A stretch of DNA of 64,000 nt from Pseudoruminococcus massiliensis (GTDB lineage: Bacteria; Bacillota; Clostridia; Oscillospirales; Acutalibacteraceae), in assembly GCF_900291955.1 (NCBI RefSeq), contig NZ_OLMR01000001.1:496001-560000 (forward strand), read 5' to 3'. Positions 53,269-62,110 of this stretch are shown here, piece by piece. A program made the translations under genes and the position numbers. Every line of letters begins with the position of its first letter. Position 1 is the stretch's first letter. The notes below the pieces were generated by a model. That model had not been told where the DNA came from, ran no database searches, and saw nothing but the letters and a program-made list of their open reading frames with translations.

Positions 53269-54198
53269 TTACTTCAATTCCCAAGTTGTGATTGAACCGT
53301 CATAAAGTCCCTTGATTTGGTCAAGTGTAAGGTTATCTGTCGGGTTTGAAGTGCTTCCAACAACTGCGATACCATCAAGAGCGATTTTTTGTGGTGTAAG
53401 GCTTTCCTTTTCATCGTCCTTTAGTTCACGAGAAGACATTGCAATCTGACAAGTTCCGCTTATAGCTGCCTTGATGCCTGAAGAAGAATCCTGTGTCTGG
53501 AGTTCAATCTCCGCACCTGTATTGATTTGCTTATATGCTTCAACAAGCTTTTCCATTACAGGAGAAACAGATGATGAACCAGCTATAACAATCTTACCTG
53601 CTGGCTTAGAACCTGCATAAGCCTTTGCATCATCTACTACGCTGACATAACCTTCCTTTGTGATAACATCTTGTCCGTCCTTACTAAGGATATAAGAAAT
53701 GAAATCTTTTGTAAGCTCATCGCCTTCACCCTTTGTTGCAATATTAAATGGACGAGAAATCTTATATGTGCCATTCTTGACATTCTCTGCTGTTGCTTCA
53801 ACGCCGTCTACTTTGAAGGCTTTAACTGTATCATTCAAAGAACCAAGTGAAATATAACCGATTGCATACTGATTACCAGCGACGCCACTCATAACAGCCT
53901 GTGTATTATTAAGTGTAGATGCAGAAGCTGTTGTGTTATCCTTCTTAGAGCCATCACTGCCCTTTTCAAGAAGTCCTGTAAGCTCTATGAAAGCATCTCT
54001 TGTGCCTGAACCATTCTCACGAGTAATTACTGTAACTTGCTTTGTCTTATCAAATGAAGATGTATCTGCTGAACCTGCTGTTCCAGATGATGAACCATTT
54101 CCTGAGTTACTGTTACAAGCTGTAAATGCTGAAACTGCCAATACTGAAGCTGCCAATACTGCCAAAATCTTCTTTGTTGATTTTACTTTCATTTTCAA
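53269..54198 (-). CDS. pstS: phosphate-binding lipoprotein PstS
   Basis: 309 residues. Signal peptide with lipobox AFTAC (Cys-28), Ser/Gly/Asn linker, then a type II phosphate-binding fold: ENGSGTRDAFIELTG and IVIAGSSSVSPVMEKLVEAY. The C-terminal half carries the segment that opens most PstS proteins (GSSSVSPV), so the order looks permuted: the GSGTRDAF loop comes first. TTG 54198 is five bases after GGAG; ATG 54192 is the alternative. Confidence 0.9.
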   Translation of the reverse strand: MKMKVKSTKKILAVLAASVLAVSAFTACNSNSGNGSSSGTAGSADTSSFDKTKQVTVITRENGSGTRDAFIELTGLLEKGSDGSKKDNTTASASTLNNTQAVMSGVAGNQYAIGYISLGSLNDTVKAFKVDGVEATAENVKNGTYKISRPFNIATKGEGDELTKDFISYILSKDGQDVITKEGYVSVVDDAKAYAGSKPAGKIVIAGSSSVSPVMEKLVEAYKQINTGAEIELQTQDSSSGIKAAISGTCQIAMSSRELKDDEKESLTPQKIALDGIAVVGSTSNPTDNLTLDQIKGLYDGSITTWELK

Positions 54199-54367
54199 AC
54201 AATCTCCTTTTTTACTCTAAACAATTTTTTCTTTTCTGGGTACAAGAATATTCTATGCTATGCTCGTAAAATTAAAAAGCAAATGACAGTAAAAGATATG
54301 TAAAATACGATTCCAATTTTCATAAAAGAAATATTCTAAAAATCATTGTTAAATCTATTAATCTTAG

Positions 54368-54384
54368 CATATCTTGCTGATATG
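54368..54384. repeat. inverted repeat CATATC-TTGCT-GATATG
   Basis: Perfect 6-bp arms, 15 bases from the Pho-box-like repeats in the pst divergent region; could be a regulator site. The rest of the 480-base gap (54199-54678) is AT-rich with no gene. Confidence 0.35.
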
Positions 54385-54398
54385 TTTTAAATTATCTT

Positions 54399-54426
54399 TT
54401 TACATAGATTTTACATAGAATTTATA
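54399..54426 (+). promoter_or_regulatory. Pho-box-like direct repeats
   Basis: TTTACATAGAT (54399), TTTACATAGAA (54410), TTTATA (54421): hexamers repeated every 11 bases, as in Bacillus PhoP boxes (TTAACA-type hexamers with 5-base spacers). TATAAA at 54423 may serve as -10 for the plus-strand Na/Pi gene. Located between pstS and that gene. Confidence 0.7.
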
Positions 54427-54678
54427 AAATTGACATTTACAGCAAGTATAAAAAGTTTTCAACCATTTTGTTTGTTAGATTTAATTAAAATAATTTGATA
54501 AAAATCAATTATTTAGAATTTTAAGCAATTTACATTTCAAGAAATTTATGTAATAATGAATATGTTGTAGCATTTTTTATCTAATTTTTACTTTTATTTT
54601 TTAGGTAATTCTCAATTAAGACCTATATAATAAAAGTGTAAAATTTCCTCGTTAAAACTGAAAATTAGGAGAGGTATC

Positions 54679-56448
54679 ATGGACATTCTGTCAATTTTTA
54701 CTTTGTTCGGCGGACTGGCGTTTTTCCTTTTTGGAATGAATTTTATGGGCGACAACTTAGAGAAACTCTCTGGTGGTAAGCTCGAAAGAATTCTTGAAAA
54801 ACTGACCAATAACACCATCAAGGGAGTTCTTCTCGGTGCGGGTGTAACCTGCATCATTCAATCCTCGTCTGCAACAACGGTTATGGCTGTCGGCTTTGTC
54901 AACTCAGGAATTATGAAGCTTTCACAAGCTATCGGAATAATTATGGGTGCAAATGTTGGTACAACCATTACGGCGTGGATTCTAAGCCTCACAGGCATAC
55001 AGGGTGACAGTCTTTTAATGAAACTACTTAAGCCTGAAAGCTTTTCTCCTATCATAGCTGTTATAGGTATTATCCTTATTATGCTATGTAAGGAAGGAAA
55101 AAAGCGTGATGTGGGTAACATTCTCGTAGGTTTTGCCATTCTTATGTTTGGTATGGAAACTATGAGTGACGCTGTTAAGCCACTCGCTGAAATTCCTGAG
55201 TTTGCAAGCTTCCTCACAATGTTTGAAAACCCATTCTTTGGCGTTATTGCAGGTGCTTTGTTGACAGCTATTATTCAAAGCTCATCGGCTTCTGTCGGTA
55301 TTCTGCAAGCCCTTACTGTAACTGGTGCAATATCCTTTGCCTCGGCTATACCTATTATAATGGGACAAAACATTGGTACTTGTGCAACAGCTCTTATCTC
55401 TTGCATAGGTGCAAATAAGAACGCAAAACGCACAGCCTTTGTTCACCTATACTTTAATATTATAGGTACAATCGTATGGCTTTCTGTTTTCTATATTGCA
55501 AATGCAATATTCCATTTTGGATTTATCAATCAGGTTACAACCCCTGCAGATATTGCTCTTATACACTCAATCTTTAACCTTGCATCTACTGCTCTGCTCT
55601 TGCCTTTCGCAAAACAGCTCGGTAAACTTGCTACACTCACAATTCCTGATAAGGGCAATGATGATGATATGCCATTTATTGATGAGCGTTTCCTCAATGC
55701 ACCGTCATTCGCTGTTGAGCAATGCAAAAATATGACAAATAAGATGGCAGAGCTTTCAAAGAAAAATCTCTTCCTTGCTATGTCACAAATCGGTAATTAC
55801 TCTCAAAAAGATGATAACGAAATCACCGAAAATGAGAATAAAATTGATATGTATGAAGATGTTCTCGGAACATATCTCGTAAAGCTAAGCAGTAAGAGCC
55901 TTACTATTAAGGACAGCAACGAAATTTCTAAGATACTTCATGCAATCGGTGATATCGAAAGAATAGGTGACCATGCAGTAAATATCTTAGGTGTTGCCAA
56001 AGAAATGGACGACAAGAAACTTTCTTTCTCGGACAAGGCTCAGGAAGAAATAGGTATTCTTTCAGATGCGATAAAGGAAATAGTTACAAAGACTATGAAT
56101 TCCTTTGAAAACTCAGATGTGACAACTGCACATATGGTAGAACCTCTTGAAGAAGTTATTGACGAGCTTAAAGCGGAGCTTAAAATACGCCATATCAGAC
56201 GACTTCGTGAAGGTCGCTGTACTATTGAGCTTGGCTTTATTCTTCAAGACCTTATCACAAACTATGAGAGAATTTCAGACCATTGCTCTAATATAGCAGT
56301 TTGTGTTATTGAAATTGATAAGACTGCATTTGATACACATGAGTATCTACATGAAATCAAGACAGGCTCTAATTCAAATTTTGTAAAGTATTTTCAGGAA
56401 TATGAAAATAAATATGCTCTTCCCAAAAGCAACATTAAGGCGACCTGA
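54679..56448 (+). CDS. Na+/phosphate symporter with PhoU-like tail
   Basis: 589 residues. N-terminal half: eight or more membrane segments with the inverted PNaS repeats, each holding QSSSA (CIIQSSSATTVMAVG; AIIQSSSASVGILQAL), and a FLFGMNFMGDNLEKLSGGKL start. C-terminal ~230 residues are a helical PhoU-like domain (IGDIERIGDHAVNILGVA, NYERISDHCSNIAVCV). Moves phosphate with sodium, in either direction. RBS AGGAGAGGTATC. Divergent from pstS with Pho-box-like repeats between them. Confidence 0.92.
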   Translation: MDILSIFTLFGGLAFFLFGMNFMGDNLEKLSGGKLERILEKLTNNTIKGVLLGAGVTCIIQSSSATTVMAVGFVNSGIMKLSQAIGIIMGANVGTTITAWILSLTGIQGDSLLMKLLKPESFSPIIAVIGIILIMLCKEGKKRDVGNILVGFAILMFGMETMSDAVKPLAEIPEFASFLTMFENPFFGVIAGALLTAIIQSSSASVGILQALTVTGAISFASAIPIIMGQNIGTCATALISCIGANKNAKRTAFVHLYFNIIGTIVWLSVFYIANAIFHFGFINQVTTPADIALIHSIFNLASTALLLPFAKQLGKLATLTIPDKGNDDDMPFIDERFLNAPSFAVEQCKNMTNKMAELSKKNLFLAMSQIGNYSQKDDNEITENENKIDMYEDVLGTYLVKLSSKSLTIKDSNEISKILHAIGDIERIGDHAVNILGVAKEMDDKKLSFSDKAQEEIGILSDAIKEIVTKTMNSFENSDVTTAHMVEPLEEVIDELKAELKIRHIRRLREGRCTIELGFILQDLITNYERISDHCSNIAVCVIEIDKTAFDTHEYLHEIKTGSNSNFVKYFQEYENKYALPKSNIKAT

Positions 56449-56468
56449 TTAAAAGCTTATATAAAATG

Positions 56469-56504
56469 AAAAGGGAACGATTCGTGATTGAATCGTTCCC
56501 TTTT
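56469..56504 (+). terminator. terminator of the Na/Pi symporter gene
   Basis: AAAAGGGAACGATTC (56469-56483) and GAATCGTTCCCTTTT (56490-56504): perfect 15-bp stem. Confidence 0.9.
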
Positions 56505-56631
56505 ATTGTGGCAAATCACTGCTCACAAAAAGCAAAATTACACTACAAGTTCCACTCTTAATAAAGAAGGTTTGTTACAGCGGTTGAAGTGACTATCAAT
56601 GTCCTACAAATTATTTCAAAACAAAATGCAG

Positions 56632-56652
56632 GGGGCGAACTGTGTTCACCCT
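56632..56652 (+). repeat. REP-like palindrome, copy 1 of a facing pair
   Basis: GGGGCGAAC-TGT-GTTCACCC: near-perfect palindrome. The non-coding stretch 56505-56769 holds this, the next entry, and nothing else recognisable. Confidence 0.6.
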
Positions 56653-56737
56653 AATATTTAGCTAATGGACTGATTTTTATAAATAAAATTCAACATCTAT
56701 AAAAGCAATTTGTTTACACAATCGAAGTAATTACCCA

Positions 56738-56760
56738 AAGGACAAATACAGTTCGTCCCT
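56738..56760 (-). repeat. REP-like palindrome, copy 2 of a facing pair
   Basis: Reverse strand AGGGACGAAC-TGT-ATTTGTCCT, the same unit as at 56632 inverted, about 85 bases away. The pair could bound a small non-autonomous element. Confidence 0.6.
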
Positions 56761-56769
56761 ATAATTATA

Positions 56770-57177
56770 TTATTCTGCAAGAATTTCCTCAAGAATAGTA
56801 GCTGCATCTTCAACACAGCCACGACATTCACGAAGTGGAACGCCATTATTATTAGAACCCTTTAATTCGTGACATAGCTCTGAACCATTCTTCTCTCTAA
56901 ACTTTGAAGTCAGCTTTCGTATAATCTTATATGTTGCAGCCTTGCTTGTAGGCTCTTGTGGATTAGCACAGCTATTTTTCATACTGAGTATTATAGCCGC
57001 ACCAGAAATAGCTCCACAAGTTCCCTGCATATCGCCAAGACCTAAACCAAAACCTTCTGTGAGTGCAAACATTGTTTTTTCATCTATGCCAACCTCATCA
57101 CAAAAGGCACAAGCAACTGCCTGACTGCAATTATAACCATTTTTATGATTTTCCTTAGCTTTTTCAATTCTGTTCAT
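56770..57177 (-). CDS. C_GCAxxG_C_C family protein
   Basis: 135 residues with the conserved cysteine pattern of this redox-type family: NGYNCSQAVACAFCDEVGID (~14-33), MQGTCGAISGAAIILS (the GCAxxG-type segment, here TCGAISG), LCHELKG and RECRGCVEDAATIL. Family members are often near electron-transfer or molybdenum genes, but none is adjacent here. RBS AGAGGTATTTAAT. Biochemical role unknown. Confidence 0.85.
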   Translation of the reverse strand: MNRIEKAKENHKNGYNCSQAVACAFCDEVGIDEKTMFALTEGFGLGLGDMQGTCGAISGAAIILSMKNSCANPQEPTSKAATYKIIRKLTSKFREKNGSELCHELKGSNNNGVPLRECRGCVEDAATILEEILAE

Positions 57178-57207
57178 ATTAAATACCTCTTAATTAAACA
57201 TAAAATT

Positions 57208-57230
57208 ATGGGCGAATTTCGTTCGCCCAT
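57208..57230. repeat. REP-like palindrome
   Basis: ATGGGCGAA-TTTCG-TTCGCCCAT, same family as 56632 and 31818. Confidence 0.6.
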
Positions 57231-57315
57231 AACAGCATATAAATCTCAAAACAAGCCCACTTACTTGATAATATATCAATTTTCATCAAGTAATTATTTT
57301 CTTATTCAATTAAAG

Positions 57316-57822
57316 TCAGCTAATAGCATCTATAATTCTTCCACAAACGATTAGTGGTGCAGCAGCGGCATCGACTGTTATATCAGCCGCAGATTTATAA
57401 AGTGGCATACGCTTCTCATAAAGCTCACGCATAGCCTTGTCTTTGTTTGGGCGTTGTAATAGTGGGCGAGAATTATCTCCCTTTAAACGCTCTGCAATGA
57501 CCTCTACGGGCAAATCAAGCAAAACAATCTTGCCACTTGTTCTGAATGTATCTGCATTTTCTTTATCAACAAGAGTTCCGCCACCTGCTGCAATAACTAA
57601 ACCATTTTTGCCAGCAAGTTCTTTTGCAGATTCCTTTTCAACTTTGCGAAAATACGGCTCTCCATACTTCTCAAAAATCTTAGAAACTGTCATTCCCTCT
57701 TTTTTCTCTATATAAGTATCAAGGTCTATAAATGACATTCCAAGCTTTTTAGCAAGCAAAAGTCCTACAGTACTTTTTCCGCTTCCCATAAATCCGCATA
57801 AAATTATATTACAGTTCATCAT
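57316..57822 (-). CDS. aroK: shikimate kinase
   Basis: 168 residues; phosphorylates shikimate in the aromatic amino-acid pathway. Walker A GFMGSGKSTVG, shikimate-binding FIDLDTYIEKKEG, AAGGGTLVDKEN and the lid RPLLQ. ATG 57822 follows AAAGGATTGGTA. Twenty bases after aroE in one transcript. Confidence 0.95.
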   Translation of the reverse strand: MMNCNIILCGFMGSGKSTVGLLLAKKLGMSFIDLDTYIEKKEGMTVSKIFEKYGEPYFRKVEKESAKELAGKNGLVIAAGGGTLVDKENADTFRTSGKIVLLDLPVEVIAERLKGDNSRPLLQRPNKDKAMRELYEKRMPLYKSAADITVDAAAAPLIVCGRIIDAIS

Positions 57823-57842
57823 TACCAATCCTTTTTGTTATA

Positions 57843-58685
57843 TCAGCTAAAAAGCTTAGTAACTTCCTTTGCACTATCTTCAACGAGTTGTGCTATATCG
57901 TCTTCTTTATAGCTTACATTATCCCAGATTTCGTGAGACCTTACTGCCTGCCATACAAGCATAGACATACCGCCGAGGGTTTTTGAACCATTAGCACGAG
58001 CCATCTTTATTAGCTTTGTTTCAAGTGGATTATAAACTGCATCAAAAACATTTGCACATCTTGCAAGAAGTTCAGGGGTAGGTGCCATATTATCAACATT
58101 AGGATACATACCAAGAGGTGTAGCATTTATAAGTAGGTCGAAATCGCCCTTTAAACGGCTTATAAGGCTTGTACTTACATATGCCTTATAAATCTTTGTT
58201 TTAAGCTCACCGGCAAGCGATGCGGCAACAGGAAGGTCATCAGGACGCACTGCAATAACTGTATTACAACCTGCAAGAGCAGCCTCATATGCAAAGGTTC
58301 TTGCAACACCACCACAGCCGAGAATTACTACGCTTTTCTCTAATGGTATTTTTGCAGCCTTTAAAGCCATAAGAAAACCATCTGGGTCTGTTGTATAGCC
58401 TTCCGCAATTTCGCCGTTCTTAACAGTATTTACAGAGCCATAAAGCTGTGCTTTATTATCAAGCTTATCAATCAACGGAATAATAGCCTGCTTATGCGGA
58501 ATAGTAATATTATATCCATCTAAAGTTCTTAGTTCAGAATATTTAGAAGCTAATTCTTCAGGTGCTATATCATAGACAGAATAATCTCCACCCATTCCCG
58601 ATAGTTCAAAAAGTCTTTTATGTATAAATGGTGACATTGTGTGTCCTATCGGATGTCCTATAACTGCAAATTTTCTTTCGTTCAT
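57843..58685 (-). CDS. aroE: shikimate dehydrogenase
   Basis: 280 residues; reduces 3-dehydroshikimate with NADPH. Shikimate-binding VIGHPIGHTMSPFIH, catalytic Lys in NITIPHKQAIIP and Asp in YTTDPDGFL, nucleotide loop ILGCGGVARTFAYEAA, and NATPLGMYP. RBS AAGGAGTTGTTATT. Forms aroE-aroK with the next gene. Confidence 0.95.
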   Translation of the reverse strand: MNERKFAVIGHPIGHTMSPFIHKRLFELSGMGGDYSVYDIAPEELASKYSELRTLDGYNITIPHKQAIIPLIDKLDNKAQLYGSVNTVKNGEIAEGYTTDPDGFLMALKAAKIPLEKSVVILGCGGVARTFAYEAALAGCNTVIAVRPDDLPVAASLAGELKTKIYKAYVSTSLISRLKGDFDLLINATPLGMYPNVDNMAPTPELLARCANVFDAVYNPLETKLIKMARANGSKTLGGMSMLVWQAVRSHEIWDNVSYKEDDIAQLVEDSAKEVTKLFS

Positions 58686-58787
58686 AATAACAACTCCTTT
58701 TTCTTAGTAAAAGCTTACACTAAATCCATAAAATTAAACAAAATTTACGGATAATTTTGAAATAATTAAAAAAAAGCAAATTAACTA

Positions 58788-58816
58788 TTGACAAAGTGCA
58801 GATTTACCAATAATAT
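58788..58816 (+). promoter_or_regulatory. promoter of the acyl carrier protein gene
   Basis: TTGACA (58788-58793), 17 bases, TAATAT (58811-58816). The leader then contains the odd palindrome CCACGAA-A-TTCGTGG (58869-58883). Confidence 0.7.
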
Positions 58817-58950
58817 TATTTGTGTAAGAAAGATTTTTAAGTCGGTGTTTTTCTTAATTGTTATTATACCACGAAATTCGTGGTTGTCTACAACTAAACG
58901 ATATAATACCGCAATTTCTTGAAATCATATTTTTATTAGGAGGAGTTCAA

Positions 58951-59178
58951 ATGGTACTCGAAAAAGTAAAGGCTATCCTTGCAGAGCAGTTTGATTATGA
59001 GGAGGATAAGATTACACCTGAAACAACAATCGCTGATGATTTAGGTGCAGATTCACTTGATGTCGTTGACCTTCTTATGTCTATCGAAGACGAGTTCGAA
59101 ATCGAAGTTCCTGATGAAGAAATCGAGAACATTAAGACTGTTGGCGATCTCGTAAAATATATCGAAGCTAATTCTTAA
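58951..59178 (+). CDS. acpP: acyl carrier protein
   Basis: 75 residues; carries growing fatty acyl chains on 4'-phosphopantetheine. ADDLGADSLDVVDLLMSIED contains the modified Ser in DSL (~residue 36). Very acidic, four-helix pattern. ATG 58951 follows AGGAGGAGTTCAA; an earlier in-frame opening has no ribosome site. It is not in a fab cluster here. Confidence 0.95.
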   Translation: MVLEKVKAILAEQFDYEEDKITPETTIADDLGADSLDVVDLLMSIEDEFEIEVPDEEIENIKTVGDLVKYIEANS

Positions 59179-59195
59179 TCTGAAAAAGCAAATTT

Positions 59196-59230
59196 ACGAC
59201 TGCTGCGGAAAACTGTGGCAGTCGTTTTTG
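59196..59230 (+). terminator. terminator of the acp gene
   Basis: ACGACTGC (59196-59203) and GCAGTCGT (59218-59225), then TTTT. Confidence 0.8.
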
Positions 59231-59258
59231 TTAATTTGTAATTAAGGAGTATCTGAAA

Positions 59259-59918
59259 ATGGATATTATACAAGCAATAGAAGAGCGTCATGCAGTAAGA
59301 AGCTATAAAGATAAAGAAATTGAGCCTGAAAAGGTTGAAGAACTTAACCAAGAAATAGAAAAATGCAACAAGCTTGGCAATCTTAATATTCAACTCATTC
59401 TGAACGAGCCAAAGGCGTTTACAGGCTTTATGGCACACTATGGTAAATTTAATAATGTAAAGAACTACATAGCCCTTGTAGGCCCTAAAACCGCCAATTT
59501 AGAGGAACATATCGGCTATTATGGTGAAAGACTTGTTCTAAAGGCTCAGCAAATGGGGCTTAATACCTGTTGGGTAGCAGGAACATATAAAAGAAGGAAA
59601 TGTGCTTGCAAAATAAATAGCGGAGAAAAGCTTGTCTGTGTTATTGCCATAGGCTATGGCGAAGACCAAGGCATACCTCACAAAAGTAAGCCTATGGAAG
59701 AACTTTGCAAAATAGAAGGCAATGCTCCAAAATGGTTTGAAAAGGGTATGCACTGTGCAATGCTCGCACCAACAGCAATGAATCAACAAAAATTTCTTTT
59801 CACCTTTGATGGTAAGGCTCTTAAACTTCAAGCCTTAAAAGGTACACTAACAAAAATTGACCTTGGCATAGTAACTTATCATTTTGAGCTTGGCTCAGGA
59901 CTTAGTATTAAAAAATAA
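59259..59918 (+). CDS. nitroreductase-family flavoprotein
   Basis: 219 residues. Begins IIQAIEERHAVRSYKDKEIE, the usual FMN-binding RxSxR-like region (RHAVRSY), with GERLVLKAQQMGLNTCWVAG in the middle and APTAMNQQKFLF in the second half. This fits the single-chain double-domain nitroreductase group (TM1586-like). Substrate unknown. RBS AAGGAGTATCTGAAA. Confidence 0.85.
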   Translation: MDIIQAIEERHAVRSYKDKEIEPEKVEELNQEIEKCNKLGNLNIQLILNEPKAFTGFMAHYGKFNNVKNYIALVGPKTANLEEHIGYYGERLVLKAQQMGLNTCWVAGTYKRRKCACKINSGEKLVCVIAIGYGEDQGIPHKSKPMEELCKIEGNAPKWFEKGMHCAMLAPTAMNQQKFLFTFDGKALKLQALKGTLTKIDLGIVTYHFELGSGLSIKK

Positions 59919-59943
59919 TTTTCAAAAGATTTTATTTTTGTGT

Positions 59944-59985
59944 GGATTTTATTTGTTCGTATATAATAACGAACAAATAAAATCC
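59944..59985. repeat. 16-bp perfect inverted repeat
   Basis: GGATTTTATTTGTTCG (59944-59959), 10-base loop, CGAACAAATAAAATCC (59970-59985). No T run follows, and a separate terminator comes after it. Confidence 0.6.
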
Positions 59986-60015
59986 ATTCTTTACTCTAAT
60001 AAAATAAAAATACAC

Positions 60016-60049
60016 AAAAATGCAGACTGGATTCGACAGTCTGCATTTT
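60016..60049 (+). terminator. terminator downstream of the nitroreductase gene
   Basis: TGCAGACTG (60021-60029) and CAGTCTGCA (60037-60045), then TTTTG. Confidence 0.8.
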
Positions 60050-60124
60050 GCTTTGATAATAACTTTTAAAATCTATCAGAAAGTTTTAATTAACATTTGT
60101 CTTTCAGGGAACCCTCCTGCGCTT

Positions 60125-60219
60125 TAGGAAGTATGAAGTATTTCGCCGTCTGCGGACGGCGACAAGGGCATTGCCCTTGACCTACAAGCCTTTGAAAAGG
60201 CTTGAGCGAAACTTTTAAT
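60125..60219 (+). repeat. dispersed structured repeat, intact copy
   Basis: Three consecutive hairpins: CGCCGTC-TGCG-GACGGCG (60145-60162), CAAGGGCA-TTGCCCTTG (60163-60179), AAGCCTTT-GA-AAAGGCTT (60186-60203), then GAGCGAAACTTTTAATT. A degenerate inverted copy lies at 29762-29838. Confidence 0.75.
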
Positions 60220-60228
60220 TTTTTATAA

Positions 60229-61053
60229 TTATATTTTCAGTATACTCATATCACCAGTTTGATTATATGCTTTAATTCTATTGACACAAGGAAGCATAGA
60301 GCCAGTCTGTAAGATATTATAAAACTCATTATCTGCACTATTTGTGTCACCAATAAGCATATATAAAGCACCAAGCTGGTATCTTACAAAAATAGATTTA
60401 AACCTATTTTTTGTTAAATTATTGTTTAAAACAGCATTTGTTCGATTTATAAGCTCCTGTACATTTTGCTGATTAGAATTTAATCTAAAATTATATTCTG
60501 CAACAGTATATTCAAGCAATAGTTTCAATTCATAGTATATATTTACAGGAAATCTTGCTGTGCGAAGTATCATTTCACTATTGCTAATATATGAAGATAC
60601 CATATCGAATCTATTTAAATTCATATAACATTCTGCTTGCTTCAGAAAAATTAAAAATCTCATATCAAGGCTTAAGCCCTGATAGCCGTTAGCCGCAAAC
60701 TGAGAAAAAATATCCAGTGCATCATTATATTGCTCATTATTTATATAACCACTTGCAATATTAAAATTTATTGTATTGCGGACATTTTTACCTATAAGTA
60801 GTTTATTAAGAAATTTATACTGTTCATCAAGATAACTATGCACATCATAATTAAGCTTAGCGAGTGATTTTTTATATTTATTATGTGCAAATTTATTTGT
60901 TATTACAAGTCCCAAAATTGCTATAGCCACTACTCCAATAGAAATAAGAAAAATATAGCTTTCATTAGTAGTTACACTAAAAGCCAAGGCTGTAGCTGTT
61001 AGAACCAATAACAAATAATAAACAATCGTTGTTGATGCATAAAGAAATACCAT
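60229..61053 (-). CDS. membrane-anchored TPR-like helical protein
   Basis: 274 residues. Two N-terminal membrane segments (~3-28 and ~32-53), then a basic helix and a C-terminal helical-repeat domain reminiscent of tetratricopeptide repeats (NIASGYINNEQYNDALDIFS; CYMNLNRFDMVSSYIS). ATG 61053 follows AGAGGTGAT; an earlier in-frame opening lies inside queA. It starts 16 bases after queA on the same strand. I do not recognise a named family. Confidence 0.6.
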   Translation of the reverse strand: MVFLYASTTIVYYLLLVLTATALAFSVTTNESYIFLISIGVVAIAILGLVITNKFAHNKYKKSLAKLNYDVHSYLDEQYKFLNKLLIGKNVRNTINFNIASGYINNEQYNDALDIFSQFAANGYQGLSLDMRFLIFLKQAECYMNLNRFDMVSSYISNSEMILRTARFPVNIYYELKLLLEYTVAEYNFRLNSNQQNVQELINRTNAVLNNNLTKNRFKSIFVRYQLGALYMLIGDTNSADNEFYNILQTGSMLPCVNRIKAYNQTGDMSILKI

Positions 61054-61069
61054 TATATCACCTCTGCAA

Positions 61070-62098
61070 TCAATCAACAATAAGCATAGCATCGCCAAAG
61101 CTGAAAAATCTGTATTTTTCAGCAACAGCGGTATTATACGCATTCATAATATTGTCATAGCCTGCAAAAGCTGAAACAAGCATAATCAAGGTGCTTTCAG
61201 GCAAATGGAAATTAGTAATGAGGCAATCCATAGCCTTAAATTCAAAGCCAGGATAAATAAAAATATCCGTCATACCGTCACTTGCCTTAATTTCGCCCTC
61301 ACGCTTTGCAACAGATTCAACAGTTCTGCAGCTTGTAGTACCAACACAAAAAACTCTGCCACCATTTCTATGGGTTTCATTGATAAGAGTAGCTGTTTCT
61401 TCACTCATATCATAATGCTCTGAGTGCATCTTGTGCTTTGTTACATCGTCAACCTTTACTGGGCGGAATGTTCCCAAGCCTACATGGAGTGTAACAAAAC
61501 CAATTTTAACACCCTTTTCTTGTGCTTTTTTCATAAGTTCTTTTGTAAAGTGCAAACCTGCTGTTGGTGCAGCGGCTGAACCTATTTCTCGGCTATAAAC
61601 AGTTTGATAGCGTTCTTTATCTTTCAACTTTTCGTGGATATATGGTGGTAAAGGCATCTGACCAAGCTTATCAAGATTTTCGTAAAAATTGCCCTCACAC
61701 TCAAATTCAAGTATCCTATTACCGTCATCAAGTATATCAATAACCTTACAATGCATAAGACCATCGCCAAAACTAAAGCTTGTACCTATTTTAGCACGCT
61801 TTCCGGGCTTTGCAAGAGCCTCCCACTTTTTGCCCTCAATACAGTTTAAAAGCAAAAATTCAACATTTGCATTAGTTTCGTCCTTAACGCCATAAATTCT
61901 CGCTGGCAAAACTCTTGAATCATTCATAATAAGGCAATCACCCTCATTCAGATAATCAAGAATATCATAAAAATGCCTATGCTCAATCTCGCCTGTTTTT
62001 TTATGCAAAATCATAAGTCGAGAACTATCTCTTGGCTCTAATGGAGTTTGTGCAATCAATTCTTCTGGCAAGTCATAATAAAAATCGCTTGTTTTCAT
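61070..62098 (-). CDS. queA: tRNA preQ1 ribosyltransferase-isomerase QueA
   Basis: 342 residues; transfers the ribosyl part of SAM to preQ1-tRNA in queuosine synthesis. Family motifs: [20 protein letters not shown] (6-25), [50 protein letters not shown] and [18 protein letters not shown]. Start codon follows AAGAGGTTTTAAAT. Confidence 0.96.
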   Translation of the reverse strand: MKTSDFYYDLPEELIAQTPLEPRDSSRLMILHKKTGEIEHRHFYDILDYLNEGDCLIMNDSRVLPARIYGVKDETNANVEFLLLNCIEGKKWEALAKPGKRAKIGTSFSFGDGLMHCKVIDILDDGNRILEFECEGNFYENLDKLGQMPLPPYIHEKLKDKERYQTVYSREIGSAAAPTAGLHFTKELMKKAQEKGVKIGFVTLHVGLGTFRPVKVDDVTKHKMHSEHYDMSEETATLINETHRNGGRVFCVGTTSCRTVESVAKREGEIKASDGMTDIFIYPGFEFKAMDCLITNFHLPESTLIMLVSAFAGYDNIMNAYNTAVAEKYRFFSFGDAMLIVD

Positions 62099-62110
62099 AT
62101 TTAAAACCTC

